Shown here piece by piece: positions 9,070-21,355 of a stretch of 64,000 nucleotides of DNA. The position numbers and the translations under genes are program-made. The DNA is from Pseudomonas sp. 2FG (GTDB lineage: Bacteria; Pseudomonadota; Gammaproteobacteria; Pseudomonadales; Pseudomonadaceae). The DNA is taken from the NCBI RefSeq assembly GCF_005502935.1, contig NZ_SCMP01000016.1:1-64000 (forward strand). Direction: 5' to 3'. The notes under the pieces were generated by a model that did not search any database, was not told where the DNA came from, and worked only from the letters and a program-made list of their open reading frames with translations. Position 1 is the stretch's first letter, and each line of letters starts with the position of its first letter.

Positions 9070-9504
9070 ATGTACCTGAACGATCTGAGTCCTGCGCCGG
9101 GTTCCCGTCGCGAGAAGCACCGTCCGGGCCGTGGTATCGGTAGCGGTTTGGGTAAGACTGGTGGCCGCGGCCACAAAGGTCAGACCTCCCGCTCCGGTGG
9201 CACCATTGCTCCGGGCTTTGAAGGCGGTCAACAGCCGCTGCACCGTCGTCTGCCGAAGTTCGGCTTCGTCTCCCTGAAGGCTATGGATCGCGCCGAAGTG
9301 CGTACCTCCGAGCTGAATAAAGTGGAAGGCGATGTCGTGACTCTGCAGTCTCTGAAGGATGCCAACCTGATTAATCAACACGTACAGCGCGTGAAAGTCA
9401 TGCTGTCCGGTGAGATTACTCGTGCGGTCACCCTTAAAGGTATCGCTGCCACCAAAGGTGCGCGTGCGGCTATCGAAGCAGCTGGCGGCAAGTTCGAGGA
9501 CTAA
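9070..9504 (+). CDS. rplO: 50S ribosomal protein L15
   Basis: 144 residues with the glycine/arginine-rich N-terminal extension ([20 protein letters not shown]) that threads into 23S rRNA. It acts late in 50S assembly. The stop codon directly abuts the secY ATG, so the two genes are likely translationally coupled. Confidence 0.97.
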   Translation: MYLNDLSPAPGSRREKHRPGRGIGSGLGKTGGRGHKGQTSRSGGTIAPGFEGGQQPLHRRLPKFGFVSLKAMDRAEVRTSELNKVEGDVVTLQSLKDANLINQHVQRVKVMLSGEITRAVTLKGIAATKGARAAIEAAGGKFED

Positions 9505-10833
9505 ATGGCTAAGCAAGGTGCTCTCTCAGCGCTCAGCAATGGTGGGTTATCCGAGCTCTGGGCTCGACTGCGCTTCCTCTTTATGGCGATTATCGTCTAT
9601 CGGGTAGGTGCACACATCCCAGTGCCGGGGATCAATCCCGACCGGCTGGCTGACCTGTTCCGACAGAATGAGGGGACTATTCTTAGCCTGTTCAACATGT
9701 TTTCCGGCGGCGCGCTGGAGCGGATGAGTATCTTTGCGCTGGGGATCATGCCGTACATTTCGGCATCGATCATCATGCAGCTCATGACCGCTGTCAGCCC
9801 GCAGCTGGAGCAGTTGAAGAAGGAAGGTGAGTCTGGCCGTCGCAAGATTAGCCAGTACACCCGCTACGGCACCTTGATCTTGGCTTTTGTGCAGGCGACC
9901 GGCATGTCCGTTGGCCTGGCGGGTCAGGGTGTGGCGTTCTCGGTCGATTTCGGCTTCCACTTCGTGGCTGTCACCACCTTCGTGGCGGGTGCCATGTTCA
10001 TGATGTGGTTGGGCGAGCAGATCACTGAGCGCGGTGTCGGTAACGGCATCTCGATGCTGATTTTTGCGGGCATCGTGGCTGGTCTGCCGAGTGCTGTCGG
10101 GCAGTCTTTCGAGTCTGCTCGTCAGGGCGATATCAATATTTTCGCCCTGGTCGCCATTGGTTTGCTGGCGGTAGCGATCATCGGTTTTGTGGTGTTCATT
10201 GAGCGTGGTCAGCGTCGCATTGCGGTGCATTACGCCAAGCGTCAGCAGGGCCGTAAGGTCTTCGCGGCGCAGACTAGCCACTTGCCGCTGAAGGTGAACA
10301 TGGCCGGTGTCATTCCGGCAATTTTCGCCAGTAGCCTTCTGTTGTTCCCGGCTTCGCTGGGTGCCTGGTTCGGTCAGTCTGAAGGTATGGGCTGGCTCCA
10401 GGATATTTCACAGGCTATCGCTCCTGGTCAGCCGTTGAACATTTTGCTGTTTAGTGCAGGGATTGTTTTCTTCTGCTTCTTCTATACGGCACTGATGTTC
10501 AATCCGAAAGACGTAGCAGAAAACCTGAAGAAGTCCGGTGCCTTTATTCCGGGTATCCGTCCGGGCGAGCAGTCCGCGCGCTATATCGATGGCGTGTTGA
10601 CTCGTTTGACCATGTTCGGTGCTTTGTACATGACGGCCGTTTGTTTGCTGCCCCAGTTCCTGGTGGTGGCTGCCAACGTACCGTTCTACCTTGGCGGGAC
10701 CTCGTTGCTGATCGTGGTAGTGGTTGTGATGGACTTTATGTCGCAAGTACAATCGCACCTCGTTTCACACCAGTACGAATCCCTGATGAAGAAAGCCAAC
10801 CTGAAGGGCTACGGCAGCGGCATGCTCCGCTGA
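9505..10833 (+). CDS. secY: Protein translocase channel subunit SecY
   Basis: 442 residues with the ten hydrophobic segments expected of the SecYEG channel in the inner membrane. SecY forms the pore for Sec-dependent export and membrane insertion. The plug-region start ([14 protein letters not shown]) and the cytoplasmic loop with [13 protein letters not shown] are recognisable. Placement between rplO and rpmJ is the classical spc arrangement. Confidence 0.97.
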
Positions 10834-10861
10834 TGTGTCCATAAGGTTCGAGGAGTTGGTG

Positions 10862-10978
10862 ATGAAAGTTCGTGCATCGGTGAAAAAGCTGTGCCGTAAC
10901 TGCAAAATTATTCGCCGTGAAGGTGTCGTGCGAGTGATCTGCAGTGCTGAACCGCGTCACAAGCAGCGCCAAGGCTGA
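10862..10978 (+). CDS. rpmJ: 50S ribosomal protein L36 (zinc-binding form)
   Basis: 38 residues: [20 protein letters not shown] and a tail ending RHKQRQG. Cys11, Cys14, Cys27 and His33 make the zinc ribbon of the C-plus form, in contrast with the zinc-free S14 at 6543. GAGGAG lies before the ATG. It is the last gene before the hairpin at 10994. Confidence 0.95.
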
Positions 10979-10993
10979 GTGTGATCAAAAGCT

Positions 10994-11034
10994 ATAAGCC
11001 CGGCAGCTAGTGCGCTGCCGGGTTGCTTATTTGT
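10994..11034 (+). terminator. Terminator-like hairpin between spc and alpha operons
   Basis: CCCGGCAGC (10999-11007) pairs with GCTGCCGGG (11014-11022); the stem extends through ATAAGC/GCTTAT after a small bulge, then TTGTTATT. It lies 15 bases after rpmJ. The right side contains the -35 box of the promoter at 11023-11051, repeating the design seen at 6911-6963. Confidence 0.75.
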
Positions 11035-11051
11035 TATTACAGCGTTAATAT
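11023..11051 (+). promoter_or_regulatory. Candidate promoter of the alpha operon
   Basis: TTGCTT (11023-11028), 17-base spacer, TAATAT (11046-11051), then a GC-rich discriminator CTCGCGCCC. Predicted start near 11058, giving a leader of about 50 bases before rpsM. This leader is shorter than the E. coli alpha-leader pseudoknot bound by S4, but read-through transcripts would include the upstream hairpin as well. Confidence 0.62.
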
Positions 11052-11109
11052 CTCGCGCCCTTTTCTTGGCTTCCCGGGCGTAGGTAGCTGTCAATTGGAG
11101 TCTCACTGA

Positions 11110-11466
11110 ATGGCCCGTATTGCAGGCGTCAACATTCCAGATAACAAGCATACTGTTATCTCGCTGACCTACATCTTTGGTGTTGGTCGCACTACTGCGC
11201 AGAAAATTTGCGCAACCACTGGGGTTAACCCAGCGGCAAAGATTAAAGATCTGAGCGATGAGCAGATTGAACTCTTGCGTGGCGAAGTTGCGAAGGTAAA
11301 CACCGAAGGTGACCTTCGTCGTGAAGTCAACATGAAAATCAAGCGCTTAATGGACCTGGGTTGCTACCGCGGCCTGCGTCATCGTCGCGGCCTTCCGGTC
11401 CGCGGTCAGCGTACCAAGACCAACGCACGTACCCGTAAGGGTCCGCGTAAGCCGATCCGCAAGTAA
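11110..11466 (+). CDS. rpsM: 30S ribosomal protein S13
   Basis: 118 residues, [20 protein letters not shown] onward, ending in the basic [10 protein letters not shown] tail that contacts P-site tRNA. S13 bridges to L5 in the 50S subunit. First gene of the alpha operon; TTGGAG precedes the ATG. Confidence 0.97.
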   Translation: MARIAGVNIPDNKHTVISLTYIFGVGRTTAQKICATTGVNPAAKIKDLSDEQIELLRGEVAKVNTEGDLRREVNMKIKRLMDLGCYRGLRHRRGLPVRGQRTKTNARTRKGPRKPIRK

Positions 11467-11496
11467 TCGCACCCGCGAATCGACAGGAATCTAGTC

Positions 11497-11886
11497 ATGG
11501 CAAAACCTGCTGCTCGTCCTCGTAAAAAAGTCAAAAAGACAGTGGTTGATGGCATCGCCCACATCCACGCGTCTTTTAACAACACCATTGTGACCATTAC
11601 CGATCGTCAAGGTAACGCCCTGTCCTGGGCTACCTCTGGTGGCTCGGGTTTCCGCGGTTCACGCAAGAGCACCCCGTTCGCCGCCCAGGTGGCTGCTGAA
11701 CGTGCTGGTCAAGCTGCGCTGGAATACGGCCTGAAGAACCTCGACGTTAACGTCAAGGGTCCCGGTCCGGGTCGTGAGTCCGCTGTCCGTGCATTGAACG
11801 GCTGCGGTTACAAGATCGCCAGCATCACCGACGTGACGCCAATCCCGCATAACGGGTGCCGTCCGCCGAAGAAGCGTCGCGTGTAA
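11497..11886 (+). CDS. rpsK: 30S ribosomal protein S11
   Basis: 129 residues with the conserved core [20 protein letters not shown] and C-terminal [13 protein letters not shown]11 lies on the 30S platform near the mRNA exit. An AGGAAT precedes the ATG; rpsD follows 17 bases later. Confidence 0.97.
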   Translation: MAKPAARPRKKVKKTVVDGIAHIHASFNNTIVTITDRQGNALSWATSGGSGFRGSRKSTPFAAQVAAERAGQAALEYGLKNLDVNVKGPGPGRESAVRALNGCGYKIASITDVTPIPHNGCRPPKKRRV

Positions 11887-11903
11887 TCAGGAGACAGTAG
11901 AAA

Positions 11904-12524
11904 ATGGCTCGTTACATTGGTCCCAAATGCAAACTGTCCCGTCGTGAAGGCACTGACCTCTTTCTGAAGAGCGGTGTTCGCGCTATCGAATCGAAGTGCA
12001 ACATCGAGGCAGCCCCTGGTATCCACGGTCAACGTCGTGGTCGCCAATCCGATTACGGTACTCAGCTGCGTGAAAAGCAGAAAGTTCGTCGTATCTACGG
12101 CGTACTAGAGCGCCAGTTCAGCGGTTACTACAAGGAAGCTGCCGGTCGTAAAGGCGCAACCGGTGAGAACCTGCTGCAACTGCTCGAGTGCCGTCTGGAT
12201 AACGTCGTATACCGTATGGGCTTCGGTGCTACTCGTGCCGAATCCCGTCAGCTGGTTTCGCACAAAGCGATCAGCATCAACGGTAAAACCGTAAACGTAC
12301 CGTCCTACCAGGTTCGTGCTGGTGACGTGGTTGCGGTTCGCGAGAAATCGAAGAATCAGCTGCGCATTGTTCAAGCTCTTGAGCTGTGTGCCCAGCGTGG
12401 CCGCGTTGAGTGGGTCGAAGTGGACACTGAGAAGAAAACGGGTGTGTTTAAAAACGTACCGGCTCGCAGTGACCTCTCCGCCGACATCAACGAAAGCCTG
12501 ATTGTCGAGCTCTACTCCAAGTAA
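11904..12524 (+). CDS. rpsD: 30S ribosomal protein S4
   Basis: 206 residues, the standard length, with an S4 RNA-binding domain around [21 protein letters not shown]4 nucleates 30S assembly and, in E. coli, represses translation of the alpha operon. It sits between rpsK and rpoA as usual. Confidence 0.97.
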   Translation: MARYIGPKCKLSRREGTDLFLKSGVRAIESKCNIEAAPGIHGQRRGRQSDYGTQLREKQKVRRIYGVLERQFSGYYKEAAGRKGATGENLLQLLECRLDNVVYRMGFGATRAESRQLVSHKAISINGKTVNVPSYQVRAGDVVAVREKSKNQLRIVQALELCAQRGRVEWVEVDTEKKTGVFKNVPARSDLSADINESLIVELYSK

Positions 12525-12546
12525 GGGCTAGAAAATAGGTGCATCC

Positions 12547-13548
12547 ATGCAGATTTCGGTAAATGAGTTCCTGACCCCCCGCCATATCGATGTGCAGGTG
12601 GTCAGTCCGACCCGTGCCAAGATCACTCTCGAGCCTCTCGAGCGTGGTTTCGGCCATACCCTGGGCAACGCGCTGCGTCGTATTTTGTTGTCCTCAATGC
12701 CTGGCTGTGCAGTAGTCGAGGCCGAAATTGACGGTGTACTCCATGAGTACAGCGCCATTGAAGGTGTTCAGGAAGACGTCATTGAAATCCTGCTCAACCT
12801 GAAAGGTCTGGCTATTAAGCTGCATGGTCGCGACGAAGTGACTCTGACACTGGCGAAGAAGGGCTCGGGCGTAGTTACCGCTGCCGATATTCAGCTGGAT
12901 CATGATGTCGAGATCGTCAATGGTGATCACGTTATTGCCAACTTGGCTTCTAACGGCGCACTGAATATGAGGCTCACTGTGGCTCGTGGTCGCGGCTATG
13001 AGCCGGCTGACTCGCGTCAGAGTGATGAAGACGAAAGCCGCAGCATTGGTCGCTTGCAGCTTGACTCTTCGTTCAGCCCGGTACGCCGTGTGGCGTACGT
13101 GGTTGAGAACGCCCGTGTTGAGCAGCGCACTAACCTCGACAAGCTGGTTATTGACCTGGAAACCAACGGTACCCTGGATCCGGAAGAGGCTATCCGCCGT
13201 GCCGCGACCATTCTGCAGCAGCAGTTGGCCGCGTTCGTCGACCTCAAAGGTGACAGTGAGCCCGTGGTGATCGAGCAGGAAGACGAGATCGATCCGATCC
13301 TGCTGCGCCCGGTTGACGACCTGGAACTGACCGTACGTTCGGCCAACTGCCTCAAGGCGGAGAACATCTACTACATCGGCGACCTGATTCAGCGCACCGA
13401 AGTAGAGTTGTTGAAGACTCCGAACCTGGGCAAGAAGTCCCTGACAGAGATCAAGGACGTCCTGGCCTCCCGTGGTCTGTCCCTCGGCATGCGCCTCGAC
13501 AACTGGCCGCCGGCAAGTCTTAAGAAAGACGACAAGGCTACGGCCTGA
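12547..13548 (+). CDS. rpoA: RNA polymerase alpha subunit
   Basis: 333 residues. The N-terminal domain (about 1-235) dimerises and nucleates polymerase assembly. The C-terminal domain (about 250-320, [20 protein letters not shown]) contains the DNA and activator contact determinant matching the E. coli Arg265 region. The gene lies between rpsD and rplQ in the alpha operon, tying polymerase to ribosome synthesis. Confidence 0.98.
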   Translation: MQISVNEFLTPRHIDVQVVSPTRAKITLEPLERGFGHTLGNALRRILLSSMPGCAVVEAEIDGVLHEYSAIEGVQEDVIEILLNLKGLAIKLHGRDEVTLTLAKKGSGVVTAADIQLDHDVEIVNGDHVIANLASNGALNMRLTVARGRGYEPADSRQSDEDESRSIGRLQLDSSFSPVRRVAYVVENARVEQRTNLDKLVIDLETNGTLDPEEAIRRAATILQQQLAAFVDLKGDSEPVVIEQEDEIDPILLRPVDDLELTVRSANCLKAENIYYIGDLIQRTEVELLKTPNLGKKSLTEIKDVLASRGLSLGMRLDNWPPASLKKDDKATA

Positions 13549-13590
13549 TCGTCGTAATCACCGAACGTGAGTTTGGTAAGGAATTGAACC

Positions 13591-13977
13591 ATGCGTCATC
13601 GTAAGAGTGGTCGTCACCTGAGCCGCACCAGCGCTCACCGCAAGGCCATGTTTCAAAACATGGCGGTGTCGCTGTTTGAGCACGAGCTGATCAAAACTAC
13701 CCTGCCTAAGGCCAAGGAACTGCGTCGCGTCGCCGAGCCGCTGATCACCCTGGCTAAAGAAGATAGTTTGGCTAACCGTCGTCTAGCTTTCGACCGTACC
13801 CGTTCGAAAGCCATCGTCGGCAAGCTGTTCAATGACCTGGGCAAGCGCTACGCCACCCGTCAGGGCGGTTACCTGCGTATCCTCAAGTGCGGTTTCCGCG
13901 CTGGCGACAATGCTCCAATGGCTTATGTTGAGCTGGTTGACCGTCCGGTCGGCGGCGCAGTAGAAGCTGCTGAGTAA
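13591..13977 (+). CDS. rplQ: 50S ribosomal protein L17
   Basis: 128 residues, [20 protein letters not shown] onward. L17 is a 50S protein near the tunnel exit. It is the last gene of the alpha operon and is followed 18 bases later by a strong terminator. Confidence 0.97.
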   Translation: MRHRKSGRHLSRTSAHRKAMFQNMAVSLFEHELIKTTLPKAKELRRVAEPLITLAKEDSLANRRLAFDRTRSKAIVGKLFNDLGKRYATRQGGYLRILKCGFRAGDNAPMAYVELVDRPVGGAVEAAE

Positions 13978-13995
13978 GTCGTAGGTTGTAGAAAG

Positions 13996-14022
13996 AACCG
14001 GGCCATTGGCCCGGTTTTTTTA
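13996..14022 (+). terminator. Terminator of the alpha operon
   Basis: AACCGGGCC pairs with GGCCCGGTT around a 3-base loop, followed by seven T. It closes the ribosomal protein block. The remaining gap to katA (14023-14331) holds the TGCC tract at 14117 and an AT-rich stretch around 14200-14250 that probably contains the katA promoter; no clear -35/-10 pair or OxyR site could be assigned there. Confidence 0.93.
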
Positions 14023-14115
14023 TGTGCGTAAAAAGTGTCGAGAATAGTGCTTGTTGTTGTCCGCGGTAGGTGTGTTTTTAGGCGCGCCTGCCTGTGGTTT
14101 CTGCCATTAGGCATG

Positions 14116-14146
<31 letters not shown>

Positions 14147-14331
14147 GTTGTGAGTGGTGAGGTGGTCTTGGGCGATGAGCTGGGGTCTTCTGTTTTGCTT
14201 ATCTTAATTCTGTAAAAGAATAAGACTATCGAGAGCTTTTACTTAATAAATTGGCTCTGTTTCCCGGGTGGATCTAGCCTTTCATCCATTGCCGGACAGC
14301 ACCGGTTGTATAACTGATGAGGAGAGCCAGG

Positions 14332-15780
14332 ATGAGCCAGAAGCCTATTCTTACTAGCAGTAGCGGTAGCCCAGTTGCCGATAACCAGAATTCTCGTTCT
14401 GCCGGGCCGCGCGGGCCCTTGCTGCTGGATGACTTTCATTTGGTCGAAAAGCTGGCCCATTTCAACCGTGAGGTGATCCCTGAGCGCCGTGTGCACGCCA
14501 AGGGGTCGGGTGCTTACGGGACCTTCACCGTCAGCCGCGCTATCACCCAGTACACGCATGCCAAGCTGTTCGAGTCAGTGGGTAAACAGACGCCGGTATT
14601 CCTGCGCTTCTCCACTGTGGGTGGTGAGCGCGGTTCGGCGGATACCGAGCGTGATCCGCGTGGCTTTGCCTTGAAGTTCTACACCGAGGAAGGCAACTGG
14701 GATGTGGTCGGTAACAACACCCCGGTGTTCTTTATCCGTGACCCGTTGAAGTTCCCTGACTTCATTCATACCCAGAAGCGTTTGCCGCAGAGCAACCTGA
14801 AGAGCCCGCAAGCCATGTGGGACTTCTGGTCGCTGTCGCCGGAGTCGCTGCATCAGGTCACTATCCTGTTCTCGGATCGTGGCATTCCGGACGGTTATCG
14901 TTTCATGCACGGCTTTGGCAGTCACACCTTCAGTCTGATCAACGCCAAGGGTGAGCGGCATTGGGTCAAGTGGCACTTCAAAACTAAGCAGGGCATCAGG
15001 AACTTGGCGCCAGCCGATGCCGCGCGTTTGGCCGGTACTGACCCGGATTACGCCCAGCGCGACCTGTTTGGCGCGATTGAGCGTGGCGACTTCCCGAAAT
15101 GGCGGGTGTGCATTCAGCTGATGACCGAGGCCCAGGCGGCAGCGCATCACGAGAACCCGTTCGATGTGACCAAAACCTGGTCGCAGAAGGAGTATCCGCT
15201 AATCGAAGTGGGTGAGCTGGAGCTCAATCGCAATTCGCAGAACTATTTTGCCGAGGTTGAGCAGGCGGCTTTTGCCCCGAGCAATATCGTGCCGGGTATC
15301 GGCTTGTCGCCGGACAAGATGCTGCAAGGCCGGGTGTTTGCTTACGCCGATGCGCATCGCTATCGCGTGGGGACCAATCACCAGCAGTTGCCGGTTAACG
15401 CGCCGAAGTGCCCCTACCACAACTATCAGCGGGATGGCTCGATGCGTTTCGATGGCAATGGTGGGGCGACGCCGAACTACGAGCCTAACAGCTATGTAGA
15501 TGCGCCCAAGCAAGCGCCCGAATATCGCGAGCCGGCGTTGGCGTTGAGTGGTGCGGCGGATCGTTTTGACCATCGCGTCGATGATGATTACTACAGCCAG
15601 GCGGGTGCGTTGTTCCGTTTGATGGACGCAGGGCAGCAAGCGTTGTTGATCGACAACATCGCCGGCGCGATGAAAAGCGTCACGCGCGACGTTCAACTGC
15701 GCCAGATCGGGCATTTCCTCAAGGCCGATCCGGCCTATGGTGAGGGTGTCGCCAAGGCCTTGGGAGTTGCCCTGAGCTAA
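14332..15780 (+). CDS. katA: Monofunctional haem catalase
   Basis: 482 residues, a small-subunit (clade 3) catalase that converts hydrogen peroxide to water and oxygen. The distal-histidine region ([14 protein letters not shown]), the [17 protein letters not shown] block and the proximal haem-tyrosine region ([14 protein letters not shown]) are all present. No signal peptide is seen. Start at 14332 is preferred over the in-frame ATG at 14317 because GAGGA (14319-14323) is well spaced. Position between rplQ and the ferritin gene matches katA in P. aeruginosa. A strong terminator follows. Confidence 0.93.
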   Translation: MSQKPILTSSSGSPVADNQNSRSAGPRGPLLLDDFHLVEKLAHFNREVIPERRVHAKGSGAYGTFTVSRAITQYTHAKLFESVGKQTPVFLRFSTVGGERGSADTERDPRGFALKFYTEEGNWDVVGNNTPVFFIRDPLKFPDFIHTQKRLPQSNLKSPQAMWDFWSLSPESLHQVTILFSDRGIPDGYRFMHGFGSHTFSLINAKGERHWVKWHFKTKQGIRNLAPADAARLAGTDPDYAQRDLFGAIERGDFPKWRVCIQLMTEAQAAAHHENPFDVTKTWSQKEYPLIEVGELELNRNSQNYFAEVEQAAFAPSNIVPGIGLSPDKMLQGRVFAYADAHRYRVGTNHQQLPVNAPKCPYHNYQRDGSMRFDGNGGATPNYEPNSYVDAPKQAPEYREPALALSGAADRFDHRVDDDYYSQAGALFRLMDAGQQALLIDNIAGAMKSVTRDVQLRQIGHFLKADPAYGEGVAKALGVALS

Positions 15781-15795
15781 GTGGCGTCCTGTATG

Positions 15796-15828
15796 AAAAA
15801 CCGCCCTAGTTCGAGGGCGGTTTTTTAT
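15796..15828 (+). terminator. Terminator after katA
   Basis: AAAAACCGCCCT pairs with AGGGCGGTTTTT around a 6-base loop, then a T run. It ends the katA transcript 16 bases after the stop. Confidence 0.93.
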
Positions 15829-15927
15829 GCGCGTAGATTTTTGCCGAGCGAATGGCTCGGGCTAAAACCGTGACCCGCCGGGGTTGTTCGGTCAAACTTG
15901 GCGTTTTGCTCAGGGAGAAGCGGGCGG

Positions 15928-16392
15928 ATGAAAGGGCACCCGGAAGTCATCGACTATCTCAACACCTTGCTGGCCGGCGAGCTGGCGGCTCGCGACCAAT
16001 ACTTCATTCATTCGCGGATGTACGAAGACTGGGGCTTCAGCAAGCTTTACCAGCGCATCAATCATGAGATGGAGGAAGAGGCGCAGCATGCGGATGCGTT
16101 GATCCGCCGAATCCTGATGCTTGAGGGCACACCGCGCATGCGGCCTGACGACCTTGATCGCGGAGCCACGGTGCCGGAGATGCTGGCCAGCGATCTGCGC
16201 CTGGAGTACAAGGTTCGGGCTGCGCTGTGTAAGGGCATCGAGCTCTGTGAACAACACCAGGATTACATCAGCCGCGATATTTTGCGCGTACAGTTGGCCG
16301 ACACCGAAGAGGACCACACCTACTGGCTCGAACAGCAGCTCGGCCGAATCAAGCTGATTGGCTTGGAGAACTACCTGCAATCGCAGCTCTGA
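15928..16392 (+). CDS. ftnA: Bacterial ferritin (BfrA/FtnA type, no haem methionine)
   Basis: 154 residues, a four-helix iron-storage protein forming 24-subunit shells. Ferroxidase ligands are visible: Glu18, Glu51, His54, Glu93 (Glu94 of Bfr), Glu127 and His130. The residue that ligates haem in bacterioferritins (Met52 in E. coli Bfr) is Ala52 here (EEEAQHAD), so it should be a haem-free ferritin despite the traditional name bfrA. The frame is open back to 15898; the ATG at 15928 gives the family start. It lies beside katA, an iron/peroxide pairing. Confidence 0.88.
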   Translation: MKGHPEVIDYLNTLLAGELAARDQYFIHSRMYEDWGFSKLYQRINHEMEEEAQHADALIRRILMLEGTPRMRPDDLDRGATVPEMLASDLRLEYKVRAALCKGIELCEQHQDYISRDILRVQLADTEEDHTYWLEQQLGRIKLIGLENYLQSQL

Positions 16393-16410
16393 ACTGCTCG
16401 AGCAGGCACA

Positions 16411-16450
16411 AAAAAGCCCCTGCGCCCAACCGGCAGCAGGGGCTTTTTTT
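16411..16450. terminator. Bidirectional terminator between ftnA and uvrA
   Basis: AAAAAGCCCCTGC (16411-16423) pairs with GCAGGGGCTTTTT (16436-16448), flanked by A and T runs so it can act on both strands. It abuts the uvrA stop codon, serving both convergent genes. Confidence 0.92.
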
Positions 16451-19297
<2,847 letters not shown>

Positions 19298-19426
19298 TGC
19301 GGCCTCGCATGGCGGGCGGAAACCCGCGAGTATACGGCTCGCAGCGACCTAGCGGCAAAGCGTCGCGCCTGTGCGAGGGTGAGACGGGGCTGGTAGAATC
19401 GCTGCGCATTTTCAAGAGGTTCTTCC

Positions 19427-20821
19427 ATGCACGATCCGCACAGCGAACGCATGAGTGGTAGCGAGACCCGCGCGGCAAGCGGGCTGGCGCTGGTGTTCGC
19501 GTTCCGTATGCTCGGGATGTTCATGGTGCTGCCGGTGCTGGCCACCTATGGCATGGATCTGGCGGGCGCCACGCCGGCGCTGATCGGGCTGGCGATCGGC
19601 GCCTACGGCCTGACCCAGGCGCTCCTGCAAATCCCCTTCGGGGTGATTTCCGACCGTATCGGCCGGCGCCCGGTGATTTATCTCGGCCTGCTGATTTTCG
19701 CCGCCGGCAGTGTGCTGGCGGCGAATGCGGACTCCATCTGGGGGGTGATCGGCGGGCGCGTGCTGCAAGGCGCCGGGGCGATTTCGGCCGCAGTCATGGC
19801 GCTGCTCTCCGACCTCACGCGCGAGCAACACCGGACCAAGGCCATGGCCATGATCGGCATGAGCATCGGCCTGTCCTTCGCGGTGGCGATGGTGGTGGGG
19901 CCGTTGCTGACTCGCGTCTTCGGTCTCTCCGGGCTGTTTTGGGCCACTGCGGGCATGGCGTTGCTGGGGCTGGCGATTGTCGCCTGGCTGGTGCCGCGCT
20001 CAGACGGGCCCTTGCATCATCGCGAGTCTGAGCTGGCGCGCGAGGCGCTGGGCGCGACGCTGCGGCATCCGGACTTGCTGCGCCTGGATCTCGGGATCTT
20101 CGTGCTGCACGCGATTCTGATGGCCAGCTTCGTCGCGTTGCCGCTGGCGCTGGTGCAGGAGGCCGGGTTGCCCAAGGAGCAGCACTGGTGGGTGTATCTG
20201 ACGGCGCTGCTGGTCAGCTTTGTCGCGATGATCCCGTTCATCATCTATGGCGAGAAAAAGCGCCAGATGAAGCGCGTCCTGCTGTGGGCGGTCACGGTGC
20301 TGCTGCTGTGTGAGCTGTTCTTCTGGCAGTTTGGCGGCAGTTTGCGCGCGCTGGTGCTGGGCACCGTGGTGTTTTTCACCGCGTTCAACCTGCTGGAAGC
20401 CTCGTTGCCCTCGCTGATCAGCAAGGTGTCGCCCGCGGGCGGCAAGGGCACCGCGATGGGGGTGTACTCCACCAGTCAGTTCCTCGGCGCGGCGGTGGGC
20501 GGCATTCTCGGTGGCTGGTTGTTTCAGCATGGCGGGTTGGGGTTCGTGTTCCTGGGTTGTGCTGCGCTCTGCGCGCTCTGGCTGGCCTTTGCTGTTACTA
20601 TGAACGAGCCTCCGTATGTCACTAGCCTGCGCTTGCCATTGTCATCTGTAGCTGTGCGTGATGCTGGTTTAGTCGAGCGTTTACTGGCGGTGGCCGGAGT
20701 GACGGATGCTGTGGTGGTGGCCGAGGAGGCCGCCATCTATATCAAAATGGATACCGAACAATTGGATCGCACGTCCCTTGAGCGCCTGATCGAAGCGGCG
20801 CCGGCACGTGCTGAAGCCTAG
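19427..20821 (+). CDS. MFS transporter with C-terminal YAM-like domain (YajR type)
   Basis: 464 residues. About twelve hydrophobic segments fill residues 18-395, with the MFS loop motif GVISDRIGRRPV between segments 2 and 3. The last 70 residues (SSVAVRDAGLVERLLAVAGV onward) are soluble and resemble the ferredoxin-like YAM domain of E. coli YajR. A drug/proton antiporter role is inferred from family only. It begins an apparent operon with ssb, whose start is 9 bases after this stop; the same neighbour precedes ssb in P. aeruginosa. Confidence 0.85.
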   Translation: MHDPHSERMSGSETRAASGLALVFAFRMLGMFMVLPVLATYGMDLAGATPALIGLAIGAYGLTQALLQIPFGVISDRIGRRPVIYLGLLIFAAGSVLAANADSIWGVIGGRVLQGAGAISAAVMALLSDLTREQHRTKAMAMIGMSIGLSFAVAMVVGPLLTRVFGLSGLFWATAGMALLGLAIVAWLVPRSDGPLHHRESELAREALGATLRHPDLLRLDLGIFVLHAILMASFVALPLALVQEAGLPKEQHWWVYLTALLVSFVAMIPFIIYGEKKRQMKRVLLWAVTVLLLCELFFWQFGGSLRALVLGTVVFFTAFNLLEASLPSLISKVSPAGGKGTAMGVYSTSQFLGAAVGGILGGWLFQHGGLGFVFLGCAALCALWLAFAVTMNEPPYVTSLRLPLSSVAVRDAGLVERLLAVAGVTDAVVVAEEAAIYIKMDTEQLDRTSLERLIEAAPARAEA

Positions 20822-20830
20822 GAGAACGTT

Positions 20831-21334
20831 ATGGCCCGTGGGGTTAACAAAGTCATCTTGGTCGGAACCTGTGGCCAAGACCCGGAAACGCGCTACATGC
20901 CAAATGGCAACGCGGTCACCAACCTGAGCCTGGCCACCAGTGAGCAGTGGACCGACAAGCAGAGCGGGCAGAAGGTCGAGAAAACCGAATGGCACCGTGT
21001 TGCGCTGTTCGGCAAGGTCGCCGAGATTGCCGGTGAATACCTGCGCAAAGGTTCTCAGGTGTATATCGAGGGCAAGCTGCAGACCCGCGAGTGGGAAAAA
21101 GATGGGATCAAGCGGTACACCACCGAAATCGTCGTCGACATCAACGGCACCATGCAATTGCTTGGCGGTCGTCCAGACAGCAGTGGCGACTCCGCCCCGC
21201 GTCAGCAGCGCCCGCAACCGCAGCGCGAGCCGCAACAGCAGGCCCCGCGCGAGTCGCGTCCGGCACCGCAGCAGCAACCTGCGGCTCAACCGGCGCCGAA
21301 CTACGACAGCTTCGACGACGACATTCCGTTCTAG
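20831..21334 (+). CDS. ssb: Single-stranded DNA-binding protein
   Basis: 167 residues. An OB-fold covers about 1-110 ([20 protein letters not shown]). It is followed by a Gln/Pro/Arg-rich linker (about 118-155) and the acidic tail DSFDDDIPF that recruits repair and replication partners. SSB coats single-stranded DNA during replication, recombination and repair. GGAGA precedes the ATG. It is cotranscribed with the transporter upstream and probably with the two NAD-binding genes downstream. Confidence 0.97.
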   Translation: MARGVNKVILVGTCGQDPETRYMPNGNAVTNLSLATSEQWTDKQSGQKVEKTEWHRVALFGKVAEIAGEYLRKGSQVYIEGKLQTREWEKDGIKRYTTEIVVDINGTMQLLGGRPDSSGDSAPRQQRPQPQREPQQQAPRESRPAPQQQPAAQPAPNYDSFDDDIPF

Positions 21335-21355
21335 CGACGGAGTTAGCCGGATCTT

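Noticed and set aside
19298..19426. LexA (SOS) box upstream of uvrA
   Set aside because: No CTG-N10-CAG with good flanks was found in the gap; I cannot support SOS control from this sequence.
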